From NCBI GenBank assembly GCA_964561005.1, contig CAZLNO010000005.1, forward strand, positions 7,585 to 71,584: 64,000 nt of DNA, read 5' to 3'. The notes under the pieces were generated by a model, which saw nothing but the letters and a program-made list of their open reading frames with translations, was not told where the DNA came from and searched no databases. Below are positions 17,718 through 25,527 of this stretch, one piece after another (the stretch's first letter is position 1; every line of letters starts with the position of its first letter). The translations under genes were made by a program, and so were the position numbers. This DNA comes from CAZLNO01 sp964561005 (GTDB lineage: Bacteria; Pseudomonadota; Alphaproteobacteria; Kiloniellales; Rhodovibrionaceae).

Positions 17718-18070
17718 GGCGCGGCCCTTGCTTCGGGGGCGGAAAAAGCTGTTGACGGCAAGGCTTCCGACCTTCATATGCACATCCACGACGTTGGGCC
17801 GGGTGCGGCCCTTCGCCGCGACGCGCATTCCTGGCGGAAAAACTCGTCGGGAGGGCGGAACCGGGCGAAACACGGTCGCGGCGAGCTGAGGCGTCGAGTC
17901 AGGCGGACGGCAGGTGACGGGGCCGAACGGCCTCCCACCTCGTCCGCTTCGTTTTTCCGTGCCCTTCGTCGGCGGCCCGTCCGTCGGCGGGCCGGGGCGC
18001 GGCGCAGTAGCCCCGGGTCCCCGGTTGGCCCGGACTTCTGGTTCATCTGCTGGTTTCGGGGGTATTTTAC
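17718..18070 (+). promoter_or_regulatory. Gene-free leader region upstream of speD
   Basis: 353 bp with no supportable ORF. The last part contains a GC-rich pairing block (GTCGGCGGCCCGTCCGTCGGCGGGCC, about 17970-17995) and CCCCGGGTCCCCGG (18011-18024), then a less GC-rich run into the start codon with GGGGGT as the only Shine-Dalgarno-like sequence. A long structured 5' UTR is possible but no known riboswitch consensus was recognised. Confidence 0.3.
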
Positions 18071-18571
18071 ATGCAGACCACCAGCGCCCTCAAATTGGGG
18101 ATGGACTCGGAAGCCCTTCCGAGCGACGCCCAGGCGAAGGTCTACGCGTTTCCGCAGAGCGCGGACTCGCGGTCCGACGAGAATCTCGACCACTTCATCG
18201 TCCGCGACGGCAAGCGCTTCGCGGGCACGCACCTGATCATCGATCTCTGGGGCGCCCGACGTCTCGACGATATCGAGCATATCCGCGCCACTCTGAAGGA
18301 GGCCGTGCGGCAGGCCGGCGCCACGCTGCTGCACATCCACCTGCACCACTTCACGCCGAACGGCGGGGTGTCCGGGGTGGCCGTGCTGGCGGAATCGCAC
18401 ATCTCGATCCATAGCTGGCCGGAGTGCGACTACGCCGCCCTCGACGTCTTCATGTGCGGCGACAGCGAGCCGCACAAGGCGATCGACGTGCTGCGCGCGG
18501 CCTTCGAGCCGGAGAGCGTGGACGTCCAGGAGCACCGCCGCGGCGAGGTGCCGCTGGACGGCGGCGCGTAA
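18071..18571 (+). CDS. speD: S-adenosylmethionine decarboxylase proenzyme
   Basis: A 166-residue prokaryotic AdoMetDC. The self-cleavage site is Glu108-Ser109 in LAESHISIHSWPE; the Ser becomes the pyruvoyl cofactor. GTHLIIDLWG and HHFTPNGGVSGV are further family blocks, and the Cys of FMCGDSEP is the expected active-site Cys. It supplies decarboxylated SAM for spermidine synthesis. A 40-residue N-terminal extension precedes the family core. A spermidine synthase gene is not in the window, but a complete polyamine importer lies at 52-56 kb. Confidence 0.94.
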   Translation: MQTTSALKLGMDSEALPSDAQAKVYAFPQSADSRSDENLDHFIVRDGKRFAGTHLIIDLWGARRLDDIEHIRATLKEAVRQAGATLLHIHLHHFTPNGGVSGVAVLAESHISIHSWPECDYAALDVFMCGDSEPHKAIDVLRAAFEPESVDVQEHRRGEVPLDGGA

Positions 18572-18597
18572 GCGTCCCTTCCCGCACATCCTTGGAC

Positions 18598-18815
18598 ATA
18601 CTCACCCCGGCCCTCCCCCGCTTGCGGGGAGGGAAAGGGTGGGGGCGTTCGCGCGAGCATGGCCGGCGGCGAGGGTGCCGCGACCGCCGCGCCCCCACCC
18701 TGCGCTTCGCGCCGACCTCCCCCGCAAGCGGGGGAGGTGGGTCATGGGGCCGCTCAGGGACTCCCTCCCCCGCTTGCGGGGGAGGGCCGGGGTGGGGGTG
18801 TTGGCGCGAGACCGG
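18598..18815. repeat. Family C palindromic repeats (three hairpins)
   Basis: Three copies of the palindrome CCTCCCCCGCTTGCGGGGGAGG or variants (about 18605-18630, 18717-18738, 18764-18787) are joined by GGGTGGGGGCG and GGTGGGTCATGGGG spacers. They occupy most of the gap between speD and brnT. The 70-bp section 18717-18786 recurs on the far side of brnTA at 19537-19606. No gene is seen. The hairpin after speD may terminate its transcript. Confidence 0.75.
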
Positions 18816-18858
18816 CGAGCGGTGAGGGTGCCGCGGACCTCGGGTAGGGCGGATGGAA

Positions 18859-18896
18859 TTGGTGCCGCCTGCTTGCCCGGGTATACTTTTTATACT
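18859..18896 (+). promoter_or_regulatory. Candidate brnT promoter/operator
   Basis: TTGGTG (18859-18864) lies 17 bases upstream of TATACT (18882-18887), a fair sigma70-type match. TATACT is repeated at 18891-18896, giving a short direct repeat that could bind the BrnA antitoxin in autoregulation. Transcription from here would leave a leader of only about 15 bases and no Shine-Dalgarno for brnT. This is inference from sequence only. Confidence 0.4.
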
Positions 18897-18907
18897 ATTT
18901 CCGCGTC

Positions 18908-19171
18908 ATGCGGTTCGAGTATGATCCGGACAAAAGTGCCGTGAACAAGGCCAAGCACGGCATCGACTTCGATGAAGCCCAGGCGCTGTGGTCCGACGAG
19001 CAGCGGCTGGACGTGCCGGCGCGGACGGAGGACGAACCGCGCTTTCTCACGGTCGGCAAGATCGGAGACAGGCACTGGGTGGCCATCTACACCCAGCGTC
19101 GCGATGTCGTGCGGATCATCTCGGTCCGGCGCGCCCGCACAAAGGAGATCGAGGCCTATGAAAGCGCATGA
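18908..19171 (+). CDS. brnT: BrnT family toxin of a type II toxin-antitoxin system
   Basis: An 87-residue RelE-fold ribonuclease toxin. The start MRFEYDPDKSAVNKAKHGIDF, the middle FLTVGKIGDRHWVAIYTQR and the tail IISVRRARTKEIEAYES are typical BrnT. The family inhibits translation by cleaving RNA and is neutralised by BrnA. The stop overlaps the brnA start by 14 bp. No Shine-Dalgarno precedes the ATG, so translation may be leaderless or weak. The pair is enclosed by copies of the family C repeat. Confidence 0.92.
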   Translation: MRFEYDPDKSAVNKAKHGIDFDEAQALWSDEQRLDVPARTEDEPRFLTVGKIGDRHWVAIYTQRRDVVRIISVRRARTKEIEAYESA

Positions 19172-19394
19172 GTTCGATGGGCGATTCGACGCCGGTGAGG
19201 ATGTCAGCGACCAGCTCGACTGGGCGCGCGCCCGTCGTCCGAACCTGGAAACAAGGCGCGTGAACGTCGACTTTCCAGCCTGGATGGTCGAGAGTCTGGA
19301 CAGGGAAGCCCGGCGGCTCGGCGTGACCCGCCAGGCGCTCATCAAGCTCTGGATCGCCGATAAATTCCAGCACCGCTCGAATCACGGCGGTTGA
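19158..19394 (+). CDS. brnA: BrnA family antitoxin
   Basis: A 78-residue protein with an N-terminal toxin-binding segment (EFDGRFDAGEDVSDQLDW) and a C-terminal ribbon-helix-helix DNA-binding part: RVNVDFPAWMVESLDREARR, then LGVTRQALIKLWIADKF. BrnA binds BrnT and represses the operon. AAAGGAG lies upstream of ATG 19158 inside brnT, so the antitoxin has a better ribosome-binding site than the toxin. Overlap of 14 bp supports one transcript. Confidence 0.9.
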   Translation: MKAHEFDGRFDAGEDVSDQLDWARARRPNLETRRVNVDFPAWMVESLDREARRLGVTRQALIKLWIADKFQHRSNHGG

Positions 19395-19536
19395 CGCGCG
19401 ATGCTCGGGTCGAGCCCCGGGTCGTCCTGGCATTCACCATCAAATCCAAAGACAAGGCCCGCAAGACTCGCGACTGCCAGCGCCGGCCGACGTCCGGCGC
19501 GCGGGCTGCAACCTGCGCCCCCGGACGCATCCTCTC

Positions 19537-19606
19537 CCTCCCCCACTCGTGGGGGAGGTGGGTCAGAGGCCCGCGCAGCGACTCCCTCCCCCGCTTGCGG
19601 GGGAGG
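19537..19606. repeat. Family C repeat copy downstream of brnTA
   Basis: Two hairpins (CCTCCCCCACTCGTGGGGGAGG and CTCCCTCCCCCGCTTGCGGGGGAGG) are joined by GTGGGTCAGAGGCCCGCGCAGCGA, the same layout and orientation as 18717-18786. This is a direct repeat on either side of the toxin-antitoxin pair. The rest of 19395-19760 has no supportable gene. Confidence 0.75.
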
Positions 19607-19760
19607 TGATCTTCGCGACCGAGGCTCCGAGCGCCTTGGCCCTCTCGGCAATAGGTTCTTGTAATGTTCCGACCCGCATGCTATATTTCCAGTTCGCTCT
19701 TGGACATTGTGGGGCGGTAGCCTTGGCTGACGGTGAGGCGCGACGCGGCGGGATGCACAC

Positions 19761-19800
19761 GTCAGCATCCGTCAGCATCCGTCAGCATCCGTCAGCATCC
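19761..19800. repeat. Tandem repeat of GTCAGCATCC, four perfect copies
   Basis: Four exact 10-bp units in a row. Related words (GTCATCATCCGTCAACATC) reappear about 90 bp downstream near 19891-19913. The surrounding 19801-20136 has no credible gene on either strand. Copy number could vary by slippage. Confidence 0.9.
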
Positions 19801-20136
19801 GGCTATCGTAGAGCCCGGAAATCCGGGGCCTTCAGGTGTGGACACGCGCGTTGAAGAGCGTTGACGGCGGCCGGACCGCACGGCGCGTGCAAACGTCATC
19901 ATCCGTCAACATCAAGGGGCCGGAAGGCCCGGAAAACCGCCATTCCCGGAGGCGGACGCAAGGGAACCTCGGGGTTGACGGCCGTACTCCCGTGTCAGCC
20001 TTTTGGGCACGCGCCCGCTCCCGGCCGGCGGCCGCACGCCGGGCGCGTGGCGGTGCGGCCCGCCACGCCGCTGACTTGCGCCCTGGGGGCGCGCCTGCTA
20101 CACGGGGTCGAGGCCACGATTCGGCGGGACGATGGT

Positions 20137-20712
20137 ATGCGCGCGATACGACTGTTGCTGGTCCTCTGCTGTCTCGCCTTCGAGGCCGCGGCGCAGACGC
20201 CGGACGAGGCGGCGCGGACGCTGCCCGCGCCCGAGGGGCCGGTGGTGCTGACCCTCACCGGGGCGGTCGAGGCGACCAACCGCGGGCCGTTCGACCCCGT
20301 GCGCGACGCCCTCTTCGCCCTGCGGGACGCCGAGTTCGAGCAGGCGGCGGCGTTCGACCGCGCCATGCTGGAGCGCCTGGGCGTGGTCTCCTTCGAGACC
20401 CGCCTGCCCGACTGGCCGGAGGCGCGGCGCGTCACCGGGCCGCGACTGGCCGAGGTGCTGGAACGGGTCGGCGCGACCGGCGAGACGCTGGTGCTGCACG
20501 GGGTCAACGGCTTCTCCCTCACGCTGTCGCGCAACGCGCTGGAGGCCCGCCAGGCCATCGTGGCGCTGCGCGCCGACGGCCGGTGGCTCGACATCGGCGG
20601 GCGCGGGCCGGCCTGGATCGTCTATCCGCACAACGGCGCCGCGAGCGAGACGGAGGAAGGCGCGGCGCTCCGGCCGGTCTGGGGCGTGATGCGCATCGAC
20701 GTGCAGCCGTAG
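20137..20712 (+). CDS. Periplasmic oxidoreductase molybdopterin-fold domain protein, cysteine-free
   Basis: A 191-residue protein with a signal peptide (MRAIRLLLVLCCLAFEAAAQ). The mature part follows the short sulfite-oxidase-fold family: LTLTGAVEATN, AAFDRAMLERLG, VTGPRLAEVLERVGA, LHGVNGFSLTLSR, DIGGRGPAWIVYP and LRPVWGVMRIDV. Enzymes of this fold bind molybdenum through a Cys; the mature protein here contains none, so it may not bind Mo as an active enzyme. ATG 20137 is preceded by GGCGGGA. It is convergent with the DUF1289 gene. Confidence 0.75.
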   Translation: MRAIRLLLVLCCLAFEAAAQTPDEAARTLPAPEGPVVLTLTGAVEATNRGPFDPVRDALFALRDAEFEQAAAFDRAMLERLGVVSFETRLPDWPEARRVTGPRLAEVLERVGATGETLVLHGVNGFSLTLSRNALEARQAIVALRADGRWLDIGGRGPAWIVYPHNGAASETEEGAALRPVWGVMRIDVQP

Positions 20713-20747
20713 CGGGAGGTCATTTCACGCGCGCGCCGGGCTGGCCG

Positions 20748-21035
20748 TCAGCTTTCGGCGCCTTCGGCCTTCTTGCGCGCCGCGATGCGGTCCAGGGTGG
20801 CGCGCTTCTCCTCGGCGGTCATGATCGGCCACTCGCGGATCTCGTCCACGTGCCGGCGGCAGCCGATGCAGAGGTCCGTCTTGGGGTCGAGCTGGCACAC
20901 CGCGATGCAGGGCGAGGGCACCGAGGTATCGAAGCGCCGCTCTTGCACGCGCCGCCGCCGCTCGGCGCGGCGGGCGCGCCGGGCCTGGCGGTCGTCCGGG
21001 TCGGGGCGGTTCGCCGTGTCGCTCAAGGCCAGCAT
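20748..21035 (-). CDS. DUF1289 domain-containing protein
   Basis: A 95-residue protein. An Arg-rich N-terminal third precedes the DUF1289 core PCIAVCQLDPKTDLCIGCRR, with four Cys likely to bind a metal or Fe-S cluster, followed by EIREWPIMTAEEKR. Function is not established. Such small proteins are widespread in Proteobacteria. It is convergent with the molybdopterin-fold gene and divergent from the BtuF-like gene. Confidence 0.88.
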   Translation of the reverse strand: MLALSDTANRPDPDDRQARRARRAERRRRVQERRFDTSVPSPCIAVCQLDPKTDLCIGCRRHVDEIREWPIMTAEEKRATLDRIAARKKAEGAES

Positions 21036-21197
21036 CCCGGTTTCATGTGCGGGACTTCACCAGATGTGATCGCCGCCGCGCGAGACAAGGAGCGACCGCG
21101 CCTTCTTTCGCGGCGACGCGCTTGCCAATTGGGGGATGCTGGCACATCTTGCCGGTTCAAGGTGCATTCCAGCCGGATCGTCACGGGAGGCCGCAGC

Positions 21198-22142
21198 TTG
21201 ACCGCGGAAGCTCGCCGCATCGTCACCCTGGTGCCCAGCGCCACCGAGGTCGTCTGCGCCCTCGGCCTGGGCGAGCGTCTCGTGGGCCGTTCGCACGAGT
21301 GCGATCATCCCGGCTGGGTGGCGCGGCTGCCGGCGGTCACCCGCGCGGAGGTGGATTCCAGCCGGTCGAGCCGGGAGATCGACGCGGATGTACGCGGCCG
21401 GCTGGCCGAGGCGCTGTCGCTCTACGCCGTCGACCGGGAGCGCCTGGCGGCCCTGCGGCCCGACCTGGTGGTGACCCAGGACCAGTGCGAGGTCTGCGCC
21501 GTCAGCCTGGCGGCGGTCGAGACGGCGCTGGCCGAGTGGACCGGCGGATCGCCCCGTCTGGTCTCCCTGCGGCCCGCGCGTCTGGCCGACGTCTGGGACG
21601 ATGTGCGGCGGGTCGCCGACGCGGCGGGCATCCCGGAAACCGGCGCCGAGCTGGCCGGGCGCCTGGCCGCGCGCGTGGCCGAGGCGGCGGGGCGAACCGA
21701 GGGGCGGGCGCGGCCCACGGTCGCCGCGATCGAGTGGCTGGACCCGCTGATGGCCGCCGGCAACTGGGTGCCGGAGCTGATCGAGCTTGCCGGCGGGCGC
21801 GACGTCTTCGCGACGCCGGGGGCGCATGCCCCGAGCCTGACCTGGGACGACCTGCGCGCCGCCGACCCCGAGGTCATCGTCACCATGCCCTGCGGCTTCG
21901 ACATCGCGCGCACCCGCGCCGAGCTGGCGGCGCTGACGGACCGGCCGGGGTGGTCCGCGTTGCGCGCCGTGCGCGACGGCCGGGTCTACCTGAGCGACGG
22001 CAACCAGTACTTCAACCGGCCCGGCCCGCGCCTGGCGGACTCCGCGGAGATCCTCGCGGAAATCCTGCACCCCGGGGCGGTCCGGTTCGGCCACGAGGAC
22101 AGGGGCTGGGTCGCCCTGCCGTCGCCCGGCGGCGCGTCCTGA
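21198..22142 (+). CDS. Cobalamin-binding protein, BtuF-like, without signal peptide
   Basis: A 314-residue periplasmic-binding-protein-fold polypeptide. Start TTG 21198 is chosen because CGGGAGG lies 7 bases upstream and homology begins at once (RIVTLVPSATEVVCALGLG, then SHECDHP). Other family blocks are VVTQDQCEVCAVSL, LMAAGNWVPELIELAGG, PGAHAPSLTWDDL and DGNQYFNRPGPRL. No signal peptide is visible, as is usual for this branch, so a cytoplasmic or non-transport role is possible. No btuCD or B12 riboswitch is adjacent. A corrinoid-dependent operon lies about 40 kb away. Confidence 0.83.
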   Translation: MTAEARRIVTLVPSATEVVCALGLGERLVGRSHECDHPGWVARLPAVTRAEVDSSRSSREIDADVRGRLAEALSLYAVDRERLAALRPDLVVTQDQCEVCAVSLAAVETALAEWTGGSPRLVSLRPARLADVWDDVRRVADAAGIPETGAELAGRLAARVAEAAGRTEGRARPTVAAIEWLDPLMAAGNWVPELIELAGGRDVFATPGAHAPSLTWDDLRAADPEVIVTMPCGFDIARTRAELAALTDRPGWSALRAVRDGRVYLSDGNQYFNRPGPRLADSAEILAEILHPGAVRFGHEDRGWVALPSPGGAS

Positions 22143-22201
22143 AGGCTTGCACCCCGGCGCGCGAGGCGCTATCGCGGCAGTTCCCGTATGCTTAATCAAT
22201 T

Positions 22202-24568
22202 ATGACCCGACCATCGAAAGGCCGACCTTTGCTGATGCCGTCGCGTTCGCCGCATCCTCGCTGCCTCGTCCTTCTCCTCTTCGCCGCCCTCCTCCTCCTC
22301 GCCGCCGCGCCGCTCTCGGCCCAGGAGGGCGGAGAGGCGTCCCCCGCCGAGGTCCCGGCGGCGGCCACGCAGGCCGAACTGGAGGCCCTGGTGGAGACCC
22401 TGGAGGACCCGGCGCGGCGCGAGGCCTTCCTGGCGCGGCTGAAGACCCTGATCGAGGCGCGGCGCGCCGCGGCGGCGGACACCGAGGCGGCGCCTGAGAC
22501 GGGGCTGGGCGGCCAGATCGTCGCCGCCATCTCGGCGCAGATGGAGGACGCCGGCCGCCAGGCCGGGCGCGCCGCCGACTCCCTGGCGCGCATCCCGGAG
22601 TCCCTGGGCGCGCTGGCCGTGGAACTGGAGGACCCCGCGGCGCGGCAGCACTGGATGCGGGTCGTCGGGCAGGTCGTGGCGGTGCTGCTGGCCGGCCTGG
22701 TGGCGGAGTGGCTGGTCTGGCGGCTCCTGGCCGCGCCGCGCCGCCGCGTGGCGGCGAAGGACAAGCAGACCCTGCTGGCGCGCCTGCTGCTGCTGGTCGG
22801 GCGCACGCTGCTGGAGGCGGTGGCCATCGCCTCCTTCGCGGTGGCGGCCTATGCCGTGATGCCGCTGCTCGGCATGGCCTATCTGACCAAGCTGGTGGCC
22901 GTGACCCTGGTCAACGCCAGCCTGCTGTCGCGCCTGACCGCCCTGCTGGGCCGGGCCGTCCTGGCGCCGCAGGCGGCCACGCTGCGCGTGCCGCCGCTGA
23001 CCGACGAGACGGCGCACTACCTCTACGTCTGGCTGCGGCGCGTGGCGGTGACGGCGATCTACGGCTACTTCCTGACCGAGGCCTTCCTGCTGCTCGGCCT
23101 CAACCCGGCGGCGCAGGCGGTGCTGCAGAAGCTGGTCGGCCTGGCGGTGGCCCTGCTGGTCATCGTCTTCCTGCTGCAGAACCGCCGCCAGGTGGCGGGC
23201 TGGCTGCGCGGCAGCGCCGAGCCGGCCTCGCAGCTCGGGGCGCTGCGCCGGCGCCTGGCCGAGCTGTGGCACGTGCTGGCGGTCATCTACATCCTGGGCG
23301 TCTATGGCGTGTGGATGCTGGAGATCGAGGGCGGCTTCGAGTTCCTGTTCCGCGCCACCCTGCTGACCATCGTCATCGTGGCGCTGGCGCGGGCGGTGCA
23401 GACCGGCCTGGGGCTGCTGCTCGACCGCGGCTTCCGCCTCGGCGGCGAGCTGCGCCAGCGCTATCCGGGCCTGGAGGCGCGGGCCAACCGCTACCTCCCC
23501 AGCGCGCGGCGCCTGGTGCATGGCGCGGTCGACGTGGCCGCCATCGTGCTGGTGCTGCAGGTCTGGGGCGCCGGCGTGGTCGCCTGGCTGACCTCCGGCC
23601 TGGGGCGGGCGCTGCTCGGCACCGCCGCCTCGGTGGGCGTCATCCTGCTGATCGCCCTGGTCGCCTGGGAGCTGCTCGGCACCTTCGTGGAGCGCGCCAT
23701 GGCCCGGGCCGACCGGGAGGACGAGAGCCGGCGCGGCACGCGGACCAAGACGCTGATGCCGCTGCTGCGCAACGCCATGCGCATCGTGCTGATCGTCCTG
23801 GTCGTGCTGGTGGTGCTGTCCGAGCTGGGGGTGGACATCGCGCCGCTGCTGGCCGGCGCCGGCGTGGTCGGCCTGGCCATCGGCTTCGGCGCGCAGACCC
23901 TGGTCAAGGACGTCATCACCGGCGTCTTCATCCTGATCGAGGACAGCCTGGCGGTGGGCGACTGGGTCGACCTGGGGGGTCATTCCGGCGAGGTCGAGAG
24001 CATGAGCGTGCGCGCCATCTCGCTGCGCGACCTCTCCGGACAGCTCCATGTCGTGCCGTTCAGCGAGGTGACCTCGGTCATCAACATGGCCCGCGACTAC
24101 GGCTACGCCGTGATCGACATCGAGGTCGCCTACCGCGAGGACACCGACGAGGTGATCAAGCTGCTGCACCAGGTGGCCGACGACCTCATGGCCGATCCGG
24201 AGTGGGCGGCGAGGATCCGCGGCGAGCTGGAGGTGTTCGGCGTGAACAACCTGGGCGAGTCCGCGGTGGACATCCGCGTGCGCCTGCGCACCCGGCCGCT
24301 GATGCAGTGGGGCGTGCGCCGCGAGTTCCTGCGCCGCACCAAGAAGCTGTTCGACGAGGTCGGCGTGGAAATCCCCTATCCGCACCGCACGCTCTACTTC
24401 GGCGTGGACAAGGCCGGCGCGGCGCCGCCGGCCCGGGTGGCGCTGCAGGGCGACGGGGGCGCCGCGCCGCGGCCCGCCGAGGCGCCGGCCGAAAGCTCCG
24501 CGGTGCCGCAGCCGACCTCCACCACCCCTGACGCCGACACCGCCGGCAAGCCGCCGCAAAGCGAGTGA
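22202..24568 (+). CDS. MscS-family mechanosensitive ion channel, large form
   Basis: A 788-residue protein with a signal peptide ending near PLSAQ, a periplasmic charged/helical segment (about residues 40-150), then about ten hydrophobic segments. The MscS core starts near residue 545 with PLLAGAGVVGLAIGFGAQTL and continues with VKDVITGVFILIEDSLAVGD. The C-terminal cytoplasmic vestibule follows and the protein ends in an Ala/Pro-rich tail. It releases solutes on hypo-osmotic shock through the inner membrane. ATG 22202 is used; ATG 22235 is an alternative. The ACT-domain gene follows after 134 bp. Confidence 0.93.
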   Translation: MTRPSKGRPLLMPSRSPHPRCLVLLLFAALLLLAAAPLSAQEGGEASPAEVPAAATQAELEALVETLEDPARREAFLARLKTLIEARRAAAADTEAAPETGLGGQIVAAISAQMEDAGRQAGRAADSLARIPESLGALAVELEDPAARQHWMRVVGQVVAVLLAGLVAEWLVWRLLAAPRRRVAAKDKQTLLARLLLLVGRTLLEAVAIASFAVAAYAVMPLLGMAYLTKLVAVTLVNASLLSRLTALLGRAVLAPQAATLRVPPLTDETAHYLYVWLRRVAVTAIYGYFLTEAFLLLGLNPAAQAVLQKLVGLAVALLVIVFLLQNRRQVAGWLRGSAEPASQLGALRRRLAELWHVLAVIYILGVYGVWMLEIEGGFEFLFRATLLTIVIVALARAVQTGLGLLLDRGFRLGGELRQRYPGLEARANRYLPSARRLVHGAVDVAAIVLVLQVWGAGVVAWLTSGLGRALLGTAASVGVILLIALVAWELLGTFVERAMARADREDESRRGTRTKTLMPLLRNAMRIVLIVLVVLVVLSELGVDIAPLLAGAGVVGLAIGFGAQTLVKDVITGVFILIEDSLAVGDWVDLGGHSGEVESMSVRAISLRDLSGQLHVVPFSEVTSVINMARDYGYAVIDIEVAYREDTDEVIKLLHQVADDLMADPEWAARIRGELEVFGVNNLGESAVDIRVRLRTRPLMQWGVRREFLRRTKKLFDEVGVEIPYPHRTLYFGVDKAGAAPPARVALQGDGGAAPRPAEAPAESSAVPQPTSTTPDADTAGKPPQSE

Positions 24569-24702
24569 GGCGCCCGCCGCCGCCGCGTCTACGCCGCGCC
24601 TACGCCGTTGACGGGCGGCGCGCGGCGGCGTCATCGTGGATGAAACGATCCCATCTTGCCCTGTTGCGCGACGGGACAGGTGGGGGCGGAGGGGCGCGTG
24701 CG

Positions 24703-25245
24703 ATGACGACCCGGACTTTCGCGATCGCTCTGGCCGGCGACGACCGGCCGGGCCTGGTCGAGCAACTGGCCGGCACCGTGGCCGAGCACGGCGGCAACTG
24801 GCTGGACGCCCGGATCACCGTGCTGGCGGGACAGGCCGCGGGCGTCGTGCTGGCGAGCGTTCCCGAGGCGCGGGCCGAGAGCCTGCGCGAGGCGCTGCTC
24901 GGATTCGCGGGCGACGACCTGCACCTGCGTGTGGCGGAAGCCCCGGCCCGGCAGGCTCAGCCGGCTTACCACCGGGTGTACCTGGAGCTGATGGGCCAGG
25001 ACCGTCCCGGCATCGTTCAGGAGGTCTCGCGCGTCCTGCACCGTCGCGGCATCAATATCGAGGATCTGGTGACCGAGCGGGTCAGCGGCGCGATGGCCGG
25101 CGGCACGATGTTCAAGGCCGCCGCCGAGCTGGAAATCCCCGACAGCCTGTCGACCGATACCGTGCGCGCCGACCTGGAGGCGCTGGCCAACGAGCTGATG
25201 GTCGACCTGCAGGTCCGGGAACTGGCCGAGGAACCCGACCTCTGA
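24703..25245 (+). CDS. ACT-domain protein, GcvR-like
   Basis: A 180-residue protein made of two ACT domains: FAIALAGDDRPGLVEQLAGT near the start, and LELMGQDRPGIVQEVSRVLH around residues 90-110, followed by GINIEDLVTERVSG. The layout matches the glycine cleavage repressor GcvR and related amino-acid sensors. There is no DNA-binding domain, so it would act through a partner. ATG 24703 gives the family start MTTRTFAIAL; upstream in-frame sequence is judged non-coding. No gcv genes are in the window. Confidence 0.85.
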   Translation: MTTRTFAIALAGDDRPGLVEQLAGTVAEHGGNWLDARITVLAGQAAGVVLASVPEARAESLREALLGFAGDDLHLRVAEAPARQAQPAYHRVYLELMGQDRPGIVQEVSRVLHRRGINIEDLVTERVSGAMAGGTMFKAAAELEIPDSLSTDTVRADLEALANELMVDLQVRELAEEPDL

Positions 25246-25527
25246 ACGCCCGAGTCGCGCCCGTGGGCGGGCCACGGCCGCCACGCGGCCGGGGCCGGCG
25301 GTCCGGGGGATGCCTGTAAAACTGCGTGCTTCGTGTGCCGTGGCGCGGGGGCGTTGACAGCTCCCCGGCATCGCGCTTCACGTTAAACATAAATCTTAAC
25401 TAAAAATGCAACGAGCGGGCGCGAACGGCATGGCGCCCGCCATCATGCCACGAACACGCCAGACGGCGCGGATCGAGGGGCGGCCGCGGGGGACCACCAG
25501 CAACGCAGACAGAGCGGAGGATTCGAC

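Noticed and set aside
19761..19800. Possible CRISPR array
   Set aside because: The 10-bp units are directly abutting with no spacers, and no cas genes are present.
21036..21197. Possible cobalamin riboswitch before the BtuF-like gene
   Set aside because: No B12-box consensus is seen, the gap is only 162 bp, and the TTG start has an ordinary ribosome-binding site.
22196..24634. An 812-residue minus-strand frame opposite the MscS channel gene
   Set aside because: His/Gln/Arg-rich low-complexity translation with no family match; a shadow of the channel gene.
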